This document shows positions 20,648 to 29,490 of a DNA stretch of 64,000 bases, piece after piece. Source of the DNA: Procambarus clarkii (Eukaryota; Arthropoda; Malacostraca; Decapoda; Cambaridae); assembly GCF_040958095.1 (NCBI RefSeq), contig NC_091195.1:26370313-26434312 (forward strand), given 5' to 3'. Position numbers and translations under genes: made by a program. The first letter of the stretch is position 1. Each line of letters opens with the position of its first letter. Below the pieces are notes generated by a model. It searched no databases. It was not told the origin of the DNA and saw nothing but the letters and a program-made list of their open reading frames with translations.

Positions 20648-20936
20648 ATTGCCTTGTTTTGTTGTATATATCTATATATTTATAATATTATATGTATATT
20701 GTATATTTGTAACAATATATATATTTATATGTTTAATATTATAATATTATGTATATCGTATATTTGTAATATGTGTGTTATTTTGTTCAAACTTTATGGT
20801 CGATCTCGACCAGTCCAGCCAAAAGGCATTGACTTCGATGCCTTTCGGGGTCGACTGTCCATTTCGTGGAGAGGGGAATGACGTCGATAACAATGTTATA
20901 CTTAGTGCATTTTTATACTTTCTTACAATGTATTTT
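20640..20936. other. AT-rich leader and flanking sequence
   Basis: 20650-20770 is TATATA/ATATTTGTA-rich low-complexity DNA upstream of ORF1. Then GGTCGATCTCGACC (a 14-base palindrome near 20799) and a GTCGAC site. 20908-20936 is a LINE C-type 3' piece (TTTTTATACTTTCTTACAAT). No gene. Confidence 0.5.
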
Positions 20937-22410
20937 TTGGGGGAGCCCCATCGGCTCCCGGAGCTATCCAGGCTGATATGCTAATATCCGACTTTGGCAT
21001 CAGTCATGTGTATGGAGTTCTGTGGGCCTAACAGGGACCATGAGCCAGAACCTGGCCCCCCTCACAGGCACGAGGAGCAATGGCCTATAGAAACCCCTGT
21101 GTGGTTGAAAGCATTCTATGTCTGCCATTGACCGGTTAGGCACCCATAAAAGGTAAGCATCCCAAAGCAAACCCCAATTCTGTTGAAAATTGCTACAAAA
21201 TGCTGAACAAGTGGATAAACTCCCAAACAGAAATGAGCAAATGAGTATGACATTACACGTCGCTGCGCCGTCGTCTGCGCAGCTCCTCCCTCCCCGGGAG
21301 GGGGATGGGGAAGGGGAAGCCCCAGACCCTCACCCCGGCCATGCACCTCTCAGTTCTGAGGCTGGACATCAAAACACTCGTGAAAACCACCGACTAGGGG
21401 GGAGGGAGGGTTGCTGGGGGAGCCTCTGGGACTCGCCCAGAAAATGGCGTTTCATTACATTCAATGCTGGATTTCTGGGGGGAAGCCCTGTCGGCTTCCC
21501 AAAGCTACCTAACCACAGATAAAAACCATAGGAACCTACCCAGGAGGAGGTCACTGCTCACTCCTCAATGTGAAGTCGAGACAACTGGCTGCAACAGCCG
21601 ACCCAAAACGACACAGGCCCGACTAAGCCCAGGAACGTTTACCAAGTAACGCACAGCCAGCACCCTGTTCGATCTCCAAAAAAACCCGCGCCCGAATGTC
21701 AACCCAGGACATATTACCAAAAACAGCAGCAAGAGCAGCAAACTTGCTAACATTATGGGCACGGGGATAGACTGCAGGCTGGCTAGGGCGAATAACCCTG
21801 CGCACGACCTGGAAGACCCGAACCCTGGAACAGGGAAGATGGGAAACCGGATCAACCCAAAGTGCATCCCCGGTTACAGTCCGTGGCGCGCAATTAACAG
21901 CAAAGAGCCGTAACTGGACACGACACATGATGCACCCCCTGACCTGATGAACCAAGCATCAACAACCCATGGACCCCTCCGGGGAGCAGCAGTCTCATTC
22001 TTCGCCAGAAAAGGAGGAGACAGCTGCAAATGAACAAACCTACCGCCAGGACCACACGAGCAGAAACCCATGCGCTGAAGGAGAGCATGAAGCTCCGAGA
22101 CCCAACCCCAAGAGGCCAATGCCAACGAGAAGAGAGCTTTAGAGAAACAGTCCTGAACCAAAGGGGCCACTACGAACCGAGGAGAAGAGAGATAAGAGAG
22201 CACCAACTTCCAACTACACGGGGGTTTCTATAGGCCATTACTCCTCGTGCTTCTGTGAGGGGGGCCAGGTTCTGGCTTGTGGTCCCCGGTTGGCCAACAG
22301 AACTTCATACACATGATTAATGCCAAAGTCTGACATTAGCATATCAGCCTGGATAGCTCTGGGGAGCCTCCAGGACTTACCCAGAAAATGGCGTTTCATT
22401 ACATTCAATG
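20937..22410 (-). mobile_element. DIRS-like element, copy 3 (decayed)
   Basis: In reverse orientation it repeats the whole layout of copy 1: the non-coding end (20937-21480), then recombinase pieces (22206-21565) including GDALWVDPVS, QPAVYPRAHNVSKFAALAAV and FGNMSWVDI. The catalytic HxxR reads HNVS, so the Arg is lost, and a frameshift destroys the W...Tyr part. At 22205-22410 a second copy of the non-coding end follows in the opposite orientation, as expected for inverted terminal repeats. The flanks share a LINE-C derived TTTTATACTTTCTTACAATG. Confidence 0.65.
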
Positions 22411-22640
22411 CTGTTTTTTTTTTTATACTTTCTTACAATGTATTGTACCTGTAAACACTTCCCCCCCCCCCCGAGAAATTACCTTCTTAAAATTATGTTA
22501 GATTACTGACCTGCCCAAAATGCTATACGTCCTAGTGGCTTTACAAGAATGTAAAACATCAATGCTCTGTACTCTCATAAACCCAATGTACCTTCTTGTA
22601 TATAAATAAATAAATTAAATAAATAAATAAATAAATAATG
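22411..22640 (+). repeat. 3' end of LINE family C
   Basis: TTTATACTTTCTTACAATGT, a C-run at 22460-22471, CTGACCTGCCCAAAATGC, CTAGTGGCTTTACAAG, CCCAATGTACCTTCTTG and a TAAATAAAT tail. It matches the tail of the LINE at 9.3-12.2 kb. Confidence 0.75.
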
Positions 22641-22714
22641 GTGTTTAATTACAATAACTTTTATATTTAGTCTATTTCTAACCAAATAAATTGAAGTTTG
22701 TATGCCGTTTTCAG

Positions 22715-22938
22715 GAGTGTTGTGGAGACCATAAATCGCAGTGCCTTTGTCACTTCTCCTTACCCAATCATTCTCTATTGAGAATCACTGTTCACTAATT
22801 CAACAAACAAGAATGGCACAAATCTTCATGCAAGTCTTTGGGGACAAATTAGTAACCAAATTCCTATTCGAGTCAGATTTTTCTGACGATGTTCATCTTC
22901 CTAGCCCCTCGCAACTCAAGTATCGGATCTTGATCAAG
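22715..22938 (+). CDS. Phosphoinositide phospholipase C, X-domain exon (2 of 2 seen), with 2-bp deletion
   Basis: The acceptor CCGTTTTCAG and donor AAG/GTAAGA bound a 224-base exon. It continues the exon at 2085-2191 with Arg across the junction, then [20 protein letters not shown]. Two bases are missing in the CTCTCT-like stretch at 22773-22776, giving a TGA at 22779. In the shifted frame it goes on [18 protein letters not shown], then [19 protein letters not shown] and [14 protein letters not shown]. The Glu of SIENHC is the family Ca2+ ligand and is present. The stretch between FGDKL and LPSP fits PLC-epsilon best by elimination (moderate certainty). The deletion may be a sequencing or assembly error, a polymorphism, or pseudogenisation. 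The rest of the domain is so well conserved that error seems likelier. Confidence 0.92.
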
Positions 22939-23330
22939 GTAAGATGATACAATGAAAAATACCTTTCACGAAAATAAATATTTTTTATGACTGACGGTAA
23001 CAGCTAGAAGTATTGTTATTTTTTTTATCTGATTTAGAAATGTTTTAAGAGATTCAAAAAGGTTTTGTGTTTTTAACTGTTACACTGTACTTTAATTTCA
23101 GAAACCTATAAAAATCCTACATTTGTTATTTATGAATGTATAAAGTGATACAATGAGTTATGGGGGTATATATGCTGGTGGGGGAGTAGTACATTCTTGC
23201 AAAGCCACTAGCATGCATAGCATTTTGGGCAGGTCCTTTACCACTGCACTGCACATGAACGCCACAAGGCACCTAATCAAGGGTGCACAGAGCACCACAA
23301 GTCACCCGATCAATGGTGTACAGAGCACCA
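22939..23330 (+). other. Presumed PLC intron start, with antisense LINE 3' piece
   Basis: Begins GTAAGATG. 23195-23245 holds an antisense LINE-C-like tail (TTGCAAAGCCACTAGCATGC, TTTTGGGCAGGTCC). I could not find the next PLC exon here. A TTTAATTTCAG at 23091-23101 is followed by an early stop and no PLC-like sequence. Confidence 0.5.
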
Positions 23331-23570
23331 TCTTGAGATGATTTCGGGGCTTTAGTGTCCCCGCGGCCCGGTCCTCGACCAGGCCTCCACCCCCAGGAAG
23401 CAGCCCGTGACAGCCGACTAACACCCAGGTACCTATTTTACTGCTAGGTAACAGGGGCATAGGGTGAAAGAAACTCTGCCCATTGTTTCTCGCCGGCACC
23501 TGGGATCGAACCCAGGACCACAGGATCACAAGTCCAGCGTGCTGTCCGCTGGGCCGACCGGCTCCCTTGT
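23331..23570 (-). mobile_element. tRNA-derived SINE
   Basis: Reading the minus strand: a tRNA-like head with a polymerase III B box GGTTCGATCCC (near 23507-23517), then CGAGAAACAATGGGCAGAG, the AGTAAAATAGGTACCTGGGT region and a tail with GGCCTGGTCGAGGACCGGGC. Same family as 27755-27990, and with a different tRNA head at 28736-28986. Confidence 0.85.
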
Positions 23571-24340
23571 GGCAGAAACACATGCGTTTCCACATGTGTG
23601 CCATGTTGACATGGCACAAACCATATGGCAGTTTTAGGCATAGGAAGTGATTCAAAACTTTCTTCATGGGGCTCACATCCTGTGTCTCAGGACTCCAGTA
23701 AGCAGATGCCATCTTGAAAAAAAATTGTCAGCATCCATACTGGCTGTGAGAGCCTCAGTACTGAGAATGTGACCAAGGCTGGCACATGTTGCAGCAGCTC
23801 AGAGCACTGCTGTGCAGTTAGGGGCCACAGCACCACTTAGTAATGATGAATAAAATAGGTAACTGTAGTTATTTTGCATTGATGGTATTATAGATGATCC
23901 TGACTGTGATAAAGACTTTGTACAATGTTCAGATATCAGTGAATACATTCTAGTCACTTGGGCTCTAGGAGACTCGAATTGTGGACTCCATGCGTGTGTG
24001 AGGCTGAAGCTCTATTGACTGAGCTTTTAGTGAATACAATGTTAGCTACAATATTCATAGCATGAGGTAAAGACACACAGCATCCAGCCATTGTTTCCTG
24101 CATCTACACATCATGAAATTACCTCAGGTTCCTTCACAATATAACCTTATGGAAATGGATTCATATTCTGAATTTTTGTGATAGGAAAGTGGTAATAATA
24201 GCTGTTTTGTAGCTGGTCATAAGGAAATATGTAGAATTTTGGTGGCATTGTCTTGCATCACGACTGGTGGTGTCGTCTGTTTGTATCATGTGGCTCAATG
24301 CTGTGTTTTGATTTCATCACCATGCACACCAGAACTGCTT
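23571..24340. other. Mostly unassigned; tRNA-like fragment at 23955-24030 (-)
   Basis: No gene. On the minus strand, GCTCAGTCAATAGAGCTTCA and ATTCGAGTCTCCTAGAGCCC look like the A- and B-box parts of another tRNA-derived SINE head. Confidence 0.4.
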
Positions 24341-24640
24341 ATTGTTGACCAAACTACACACTAGAAAGTGAAGAGATGACGACGTTTCAGTTCATCCTGG
24401 ACCATTATCAAGTCGATTGTGAAAGAGGAGGCAGCAATGACAATAAATAGGCAAAAGAGAGGTGAGGAGAAGGAAATCTTAGAGGACGAAAAAGCAAGGC
24501 AACAGGAACGGAAGGCAAGGCATAATAAAGAGGGTAATAATAGGAATATGAAAGGGAACATAAGAGAAAACAAGATAGAAAAAAAGATAAAAGGAAGGGG
24601 TAGGCTTATATTATGTCATGTTTGTTAGATAGGTTAGAAC
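24341..24640 (+). repeat. Dispersed repeat with K/E-rich open frame
   Basis: The block TTGACCAAACTACACACTAG then GATGACGACGTTTCAGTTCA, TCCTGGACCATTATCAAGTC resembles a repeat I associate with decapod genomes (from memory). Its first part recurs at 60818. A 69-residue charged frame at 24419-24628 (MKEEAAMTINRQKRGEEKE start) lies in it. Purine bias explains the composition and I do not call it a gene. Confidence 0.45.
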
Positions 24641-24870
24641 ATTTGAGTATATACTGTGAAAAGGAAGAGTCAACAGCAACAAAGCCATGACTCAGGTTCA
24701 TGTTGGCTATGTTTTGTATCGGAGCCGATTTGACAAGACGGCGTCTGTGTAGAGTAGAGGCAGGAAAGATTATTTTGGAGGAAGACCAATCAATAGGATA
24801 ATTAGAATCCCTAACATGATAGAAGAGAGCATTGTTTGTGTCTGCAGACTTAACACTTCTTTTGTGTTCC

Positions 24871-25568
24871 TTAACCCTTAAATGGCGCCTGGCTATTTAG
24901 CATTTGTCACCCACAGGCACCTACCAAAAAAAAAAAAAAATCTTCCTAACCTGTTAAGTCGTGTTCCCTGATCACGGGAAAAATAAAAAAAAAAATCAAT
25001 TGTACTTACTGGTGACATAATTGAGCCAACAAGATGGGCGATGACATCACTATTTGCATGTTCGCTCATGCACGGTGCGTCCCGAAGGCATCGCACACGG
25101 TCTTCAAGCAGCCAGAGTTGCCACGAATTTATTTTTGCATCATTATTTACAGTGTCTAGGCCTGTATTATTTGCAATATTAGTCACTAATTGTGTTGCAC
25201 ATAATGTTACATCACAGTTATTGTCAATAAATGTTGCATACATCGAGTATACACATGCGCACACAAATGTTTTCCATTACGCCGTTATATTATGTAATCA
25301 CAATGTTCATTATTTTATATGTACACACTAGCACACACTATGTACAGGTTTTTGCACTATTATTGCACATTTAGAGTTCTTGGAGTGAGTGGTAGTCGTT
25401 GAAGCAGTCGACAGCACACAATGCAACTGCACACCCTTCACACCATGTTTGCACCATTTTACGTTTCTGTTCTCTCCGTTTTGTTGTTTACATACTAGGC
25501 ATTCACATTTGCCTATTGCACACTTTCCAGCTGGTGGCAAATTCTTTAGTCTGTGTTGCTGAAAGGCA
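24871..25568 (-). pseudogene. piggyBac-like transposase 3' end and element terminus
   Basis: On the minus strand from the gap edge: LPPAGKCAIGKCECLVCKQQ, then WCKHGV. After a frame change CVDCFNDYHSLQEL and a stop at about 25371. The C-x2-C, W-C, C-x2-CF-x2-YH pattern matches the C-terminal Cys-rich domain of piggyBac transposases. About 500 bases further, TTAA followed by CCCTTAAATGGCG (24871-24887) looks like a piggyBac terminus at its TTAA target. The catalytic core would lie in the assembly gap. The frameshift argues that it is dead or damaged. Confidence 0.55.
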
Positions 25569-26068
25569 NNNNNNNNNNNNNNNNNNNNNNNNNNNNNNNN
25601 NNNNNNNNNNNNNNNNNNNNNNNNNNNNNNNNNNNNNNNNNNNNNNNNNNNNNNNNNNNNNNNNNNNNNNNNNNNNNNNNNNNNNNNNNNNNNNNNNNNN
25701 NNNNNNNNNNNNNNNNNNNNNNNNNNNNNNNNNNNNNNNNNNNNNNNNNNNNNNNNNNNNNNNNNNNNNNNNNNNNNNNNNNNNNNNNNNNNNNNNNNNN
25801 NNNNNNNNNNNNNNNNNNNNNNNNNNNNNNNNNNNNNNNNNNNNNNNNNNNNNNNNNNNNNNNNNNNNNNNNNNNNNNNNNNNNNNNNNNNNNNNNNNNN
25901 NNNNNNNNNNNNNNNNNNNNNNNNNNNNNNNNNNNNNNNNNNNNNNNNNNNNNNNNNNNNNNNNNNNNNNNNNNNNNNNNNNNNNNNNNNNNNNNNNNNN
26001 NNNNNNNNNNNNNNNNNNNNNNNNNNNNNNNNNNNNNNNNNNNNNNNNNNNNNNNNNNNNNNNNNNNN
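25569..26068. other. Assembly gap, 500 N
   Basis: Exactly 500 unknown bases, a round number that suggests a gap of unspecified size. A piggyBac remnant lies left of it and a SINE head plus gag-derived minisatellite right of it. Confidence 0.98.
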
Positions 26069-26128
26069 GATTCGAACCCGGAACCTCAGGACAACGAATC
26101 CTGAGCGCTGCCCACTCAGCTGTCAGGC
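26069..26128 (-). repeat. tRNA-like SINE head at gap edge
   Basis: The minus strand reads AGCTGAGTGGGCAGCGCTCA, GGATTCGTTGTCC and TTCCGGGTTCGAATC, with A-box and B-box like parts. The rest is in the gap. It directly follows the stop of the gag-derived array. Confidence 0.5.
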
Positions 26129-27006
26129 CTTGATCATGGATTCTACCTCCAGCTTAAAGTCTTGGAGTGAATCAGGTGACGCCTCCGGTGGGGGTAAATG
26201 CAACACCTCAGGTACTACCTCCAGCTTAAAGTCTTGGAGTGAATCAGGTGTCGCCTCCGGTGGGGGTAAATGGAACAGCTCAGGTACTACCTCCAGCTTA
26301 AAGTCTTGGAGTGAATCAGGTGACGCCTCCGGTGGGGGTAAATGCAACACCTCAGGTACTACCTCCAGCTTAAAGTCTTGGAGTGAATCAGGTGTCGCCT
26401 CCGGTGGGGGTAAATGGAACAGTTCAGGTACTACCTCCAGCTTAAAGTCTTGGAGTGAATCAGGTGACGCCTCCGGTGGGGGTAAATGTAACAGTTCAGG
26501 TACTACCTCCAGCTTAAAGTCTTGGAGTGAATCAGGTGACGCCTCCGGTGGGGGTAAATGCAACCTCAGGTACTACCTCCAGCTTAAAGTCTTGGAGTGA
26601 ATCAGGTGACGCCTCCGGTGGGGGTAAATGGAACAGCTCAGGTACTACCTCCAGCTTAAAGTCTTGGAGTGAATCAGGTGACGCCTCCGGTGGGGGTAAA
26701 TGCAACAGTTCAGGTACTACCTCCAGCTTAAAGTCTTGGAGTGAATCAGGTGACGCCTCCGGTGGGGGTAAATGTAGCAGCTCAGGTACTACCTCCAGCT
26801 TAAAGTCTTGGAGTGAATCAGGTGACGCCTCCGGTGGGGGTAAATGTAACACCTCAGGTACTACCTCCAGCTTAAAGTCTCGGAGTGAATCAGGTGACGC
26901 CTCCGGTGGGGGTAAATGCAACACCTCAGGTACTACCTCCAGCTTAAAGTCTTGGAGTGAATCAGGTGACGCCTCCGGTGGGGTAAATGTGACACCTCAG
27001 GAACTA
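26129..27006 (-). repeat. 72-bp coding minisatellite derived from BEL/Pao gag
   Basis: About 12 copies of a 72-base unit. Read on the minus strand, each encodes 24 residues of the form LHLPPPEASPDSLQDFKLEV. The last copy ends KLEVESMIKA and a stop. The intact BEL/Pao-type Gag at 51771-53747 contains the same segment once (LHLPPPEASADSLQVFKLEV, then ESLINA). The array is therefore a tandem expansion of one piece of a related gag gene. One unit with a 2-base loss (near 26563) breaks the frame. Units alternate at few positions (GAC/GTC, CAACACC/GAACAGC), showing recent spread. Function, if any, unknown. Confidence 0.9.
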
Positions 27007-27019
27007 GGTGTCAAGTTCT

Positions 27020-27392
27020 TATGAACAAATCCACAAGGGCCGTGGCGAGGATTCGAACCTGCGTCCGGGAGCATCCCTGACACTGCCTTAATCGACTGAG
27101 CTACGACAGGGTTAAAAGGGTTGAAACCGAAGTTCTACTAAACTTACAGGATCCCGTAGCCTCTCCGAGGCACAAACCAAGATTGTACACAACCCCCCCC
27201 CCCCCCCGTTGAGGGTTGTGTAAAAGCCTGGTTTGTGCCTCGGAGAGGCTACGGGATCCAGTAAGTTCAGTAGAACTTCGGTTTCAACCCTTTTAACCCT
27301 GTCGTAGCTCAGTCGATTAAGGCAGTGTCTGGGATGATCCCGGACGAAGGTTCGAATCCTCGTCACGACCCTTGTGGATTTGTTCATTTGAT
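27020..27392. repeat. Inverted pair of tRNA-derived SINE units around a C-run
   Basis: The right arm (+, 27233-27380) has GTAGCTCAGTCGATTAAGGC (A-box like) and AAGGTTCGAATCCTCG (B box). The left arm (27024-27185) is its near-complete reverse complement. Both carry the segment ending GCCTCTCCGAGGCACAAACC. The centre is a run of 15 C in an ACAACC...GGTTGT hairpin. Transcribed whole, this ~370-base palindrome would fold on itself. Either two opposite insertions or an inverted duplication. Confidence 0.8.
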
Positions 27393-27600
27393 GCATCACG
27401 TTAGTGTGATCTCTGTGTGTGTGTCAAGTTCTTACCTCTGGATCAGCATAATTATCCTTGATGCATCACGTTAGTGTGATCTGTGTGTGTGTGTCAAGTT
27501 CTTACCTCTGGATCAGCATAATTATCCTTGATGCATCACGTTAGTGTGATCTCTGTGTGTGTGTCAAGTTCTTACCTCTGGATCAGCATAATTATCCTTG
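27391..27600. repeat. Three 70-bp tandem copies
   Basis: Unit starts at 27391, 27461 and 27531 (ATGCATCACGTTAGTGTGAT...), almost identical, each with a short GT run. It is fused to the right arm of the SINE palindrome. Confidence 0.92.
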
Positions 27601-27754
27601 CGGAGTTATACAGCGAGGTCATGGCCGTCGGCAGTTAGCCTCAGATGAGATACTACTGATTTAGCATGTAACCTACCATTACATTACGTATATTTGCTTG
27701 GTTAGATGCACACACTTTAGTGGCTTTTTCATATTTATTTAGTAGTGATGGTTA

Positions 27755-27990
27755 TGGGAGCCGAGCGGACAGCACGCTGGACTTATGATCCTGTGGTCCT
27801 GGGTTCGATCCCAGGCGCCGGCGAGAAACAATGGGCAGAGTTTCTTTCACCCTATGCCCCTGTTACCTAGCAGTAAAATAGGTACCTGGGTGTTAGCTGT
27901 CACGGGCTACTTCCTGGGGGTGGAGGCCTGGTCGAGGACCGGGCCGCGGGGACACTAAAAAGCCCCCGAAATCATCTCAAGATAAGATAA
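27755..27990 (+). mobile_element. tRNA-derived SINE
   Basis: Head GGGAGCCGAGCGGACAGCAC, B box GGTTCGATCCC at about 27802-27812, body AACAATGGGCAGAGTTTCTT, and a 3' part GGCCTGGTCGAGGACCGGGC then CGCGGGGACACTAAA and ATCTCAAGATAA repeats. The 3' part resembles the end of LINE B (14847-14925). That suggests the SINE borrows LINE B machinery. Confidence 0.88.
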
Positions 27991-28069
27991 CCAAGATATA
28001 GCAGTCAATTGTTCGCAGTGTCGTAGACCTTGAGACGGAGCCTGGAGCAGAGCTGAGAGCAGAGTGAGG

Positions 28070-28251
28070 CTAGGGGGTAGAGAGCTCCATGCGGGACGAG
28101 AGCGTGAAAGCTCGAAGCGGTCGGAGTCTGCTGTCTGCTCTTTGTCGAAGGTACAGCATCTTGAGGTCGGTAGGAACTGTCCACGTCTGTGCCACGTTCT
28201 TGAGGTCGAAGGTGTGCGGTAACTCTCCGGCGTCGGTACTGAACTGAACCA
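28070..28251 (-). CDS. Possible terminal exon of an unrecognised gene
   Basis: The minus strand shows ATAATTTCCACAG (acceptor-like), then a 60-codon frame running to TAG at 28070, starting at or near VVQFSTDAGELPHTFDL and containing WTVPTDLKMLYLRQRADSRL. Third codon positions are GC-rich while the flanks are not, which is coding-like. I do not recognise the protein. The frame remains open a little upstream (to 28306) but that part overlaps a SINE-like piece (28265-28320). It could also be part of an unrecognised transposable element. Confidence 0.3.
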
Positions 28252-28400
28252 CTGTGGAAATTATTCTGATTAATTGATGAAGATTAAGGCACCCAAGAGG
28301 TGACACGGGTAGGAGATTACTCGAGTCAAGTTGTGATAAGGTGATAATAGTTACGTTGTGTGTTTGTAGCGTTACTCATGGCCAGAAGTTCCTCTCCGAG

Positions 28401-28574
28401 GTTCCCAATCTATCTTCCCGTGATTTAGGTCCCCCATGATTAGGAATGTGTGTCCGAAGTTCCCAATCTATCTTCCTGTGATTTAGCTCCCCCATAATTA
28501 GGAATGTGCGTCCGAGGTTCCCAATCTATTTTCCTGTGATTTAGCTCCCCCATGAGTAGGAATGTTGCTCTAAA
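28401..28574. repeat. Three 58-bp tandem copies
   Basis: Unit starts at 28401, 28459 and 28517 (GTTCCCAATCTATCTTCC..., then TGATTTAG and CCCCCAT). The last copy is slightly diverged. Confidence 0.88.
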
Positions 28575-28735
28575 TCCGTGAGCTGCTGTCTGCGTTTCTG
28601 CTTCACGGGACTTGCTGGTGTCTTTGTATTCCTGTTTGTTCGTCTGCTGATTTTCCCATCTGCTGTGTGTGTCTTGTCTGTGTTTCCGTTGACACGTTTG
28701 GTGATCCTGTTGATGTGTTTGTTGCTCATTTTGAT

Positions 28736-28986
28736 GTTATCTTGAGGTTATCTTGAGATGATTTCGGGGCTTTAGTGTCCCCGCGGCCCGGTCCTCGACC
28801 AGGCCTCCACCCCCAGGAAGCAGCCCGTGACAGCTGACTAACTCCCAGGTACCTGTTTACTGCTAGGTAACAGGGGCATTCAGGGTGAAAGAAACTTTGC
28901 CCATTTGTTTCTGCCTCGTGCGGGAATCGAACCCGCGCCACAGAATTACGAGTCCTGCGCGCTATCCACCAGGCTACGAGGCCCCA
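28736..28986 (-). mobile_element. SINE with a different tRNA-like head
   Basis: Body and tail match the SINEs at 23331 and 27755, but the minus-strand head reads GGGGCCTCGTAGCCTGGTGG then GCGGGTTCGATTCCCGCACG, a different tRNA. A duplicated TTATCTTGAG stands at the tail (28737-28756). Heads swap while bodies stay, as known for mosaic SINE families. Confidence 0.85.
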
Positions 28987-29009
28987 TGTTCGGTCCTTCT
29001 CTTGAAGTT

Positions 29010-29490
29010 AGAGATACTAACATAGGACAAAGTTAGAGAAGATTCAGAGGCATGCCAACAGACTAGTCCCAGAACTGAGAGGTATGAGCTACGAGGAAAG
29101 CTTGAGGAAGATGAACCTCACGTCCCTGGAAGACACAGTAAGGGGAGACATGATCACTACCTACAAAATTCTCAGGGGAATTGACAGTGGACAAAGACAA
29201 ACTGTTTAACACTGGTGGGACACGAACAAGGGGACACAGGTGGAAACTGAGTACCCACATGAGCCACAGAGACGTTAGAAAGAACTTTTTCAGTGTGGGA
29301 GTAGTTAACAGGTGGAATACATTAGGCAGTGATGTGGTGGAGGCTGACTCCATACACAGTTTCAAGTGTAGATATGATAGTGCCCAATAGGCTCAGGAAC
29401 CTGTACACCAGTTGATAGACAGTTGAGAGGCGGGACCAAAGAGCCAGAGCTCAACCCCCGCAAGCACAACTAGGTGAGTACATATACATA
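29010..29490 (+). mobile_element. LINE family E 3' fragment
   Basis: RT C-terminal coding in two frames: EKIQRHANRLVPELRGMSYE-like start, then TRTRGHRWKLSTHMSHRDVR and FFSVGVVNRWNTLGSDVVEA, with stop TAG near 29389. The tail is GGGACCAAAGAGCCAGAGCT, then CACAACTAGGTGAGTACATA. The same end occurs at 37735-38005. Confidence 0.85.

Larger units (their letters stand above)
16613..20870 (-). mobile_element. Nearly complete LINE family B, two ORFs, antisense to PLC
   Basis: On the minus strand: an AT-rich 5' region (20870-20648), ORF1 with PHD-like and CCCH zinc fingers, an overlapping ORF2 with apurinic-type endonuclease and reverse transcriptase, a 3' region and a tail of CAACCAGGTAT repeats (16613-16650). 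Only one frameshift (near 17750) breaks ORF2, so the copy is fairly young. The architecture places it in the jockey/CR1-type non-LTR retrotransposons. The 5' limit is uncertain. Confidence 0.9.
2192..22714 (+). other. 20.5-kb intron of the PLC gene
   Basis: It begins GTAAGAC at 2192 and ends ...CCGTTTTCAG at 22714. The exon before ends with AG of a codon and the exon after begins with G, giving Arg, so the phase fits. The intron is almost entirely repeats: a 28-bp minisatellite, a solo LTR, LINEs on both strands, two DIRS-like copies and a palindromic element. The large minus-strand LINE (16.6-20.9 kb) lies antisense to the host gene. Confidence 0.85.

Noticed and set aside
23091..23141. Next PLC exon after TTTAATTTCAG
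   Set aside because: The frame in phase stops after 13 codons and does not resemble the PLC sequence expected after ...LKYRILIK.
24419..24628. Lys/Glu-rich 69-residue protein
   Set aside because: Purine-rich repeat DNA next to a dispersed repeat; no splice sites or domain.
27290..27370. Functional tRNA gene
   Set aside because: A and B boxes are present, but the stems fit poorly and the unit is mirrored in an inverted SINE pair.
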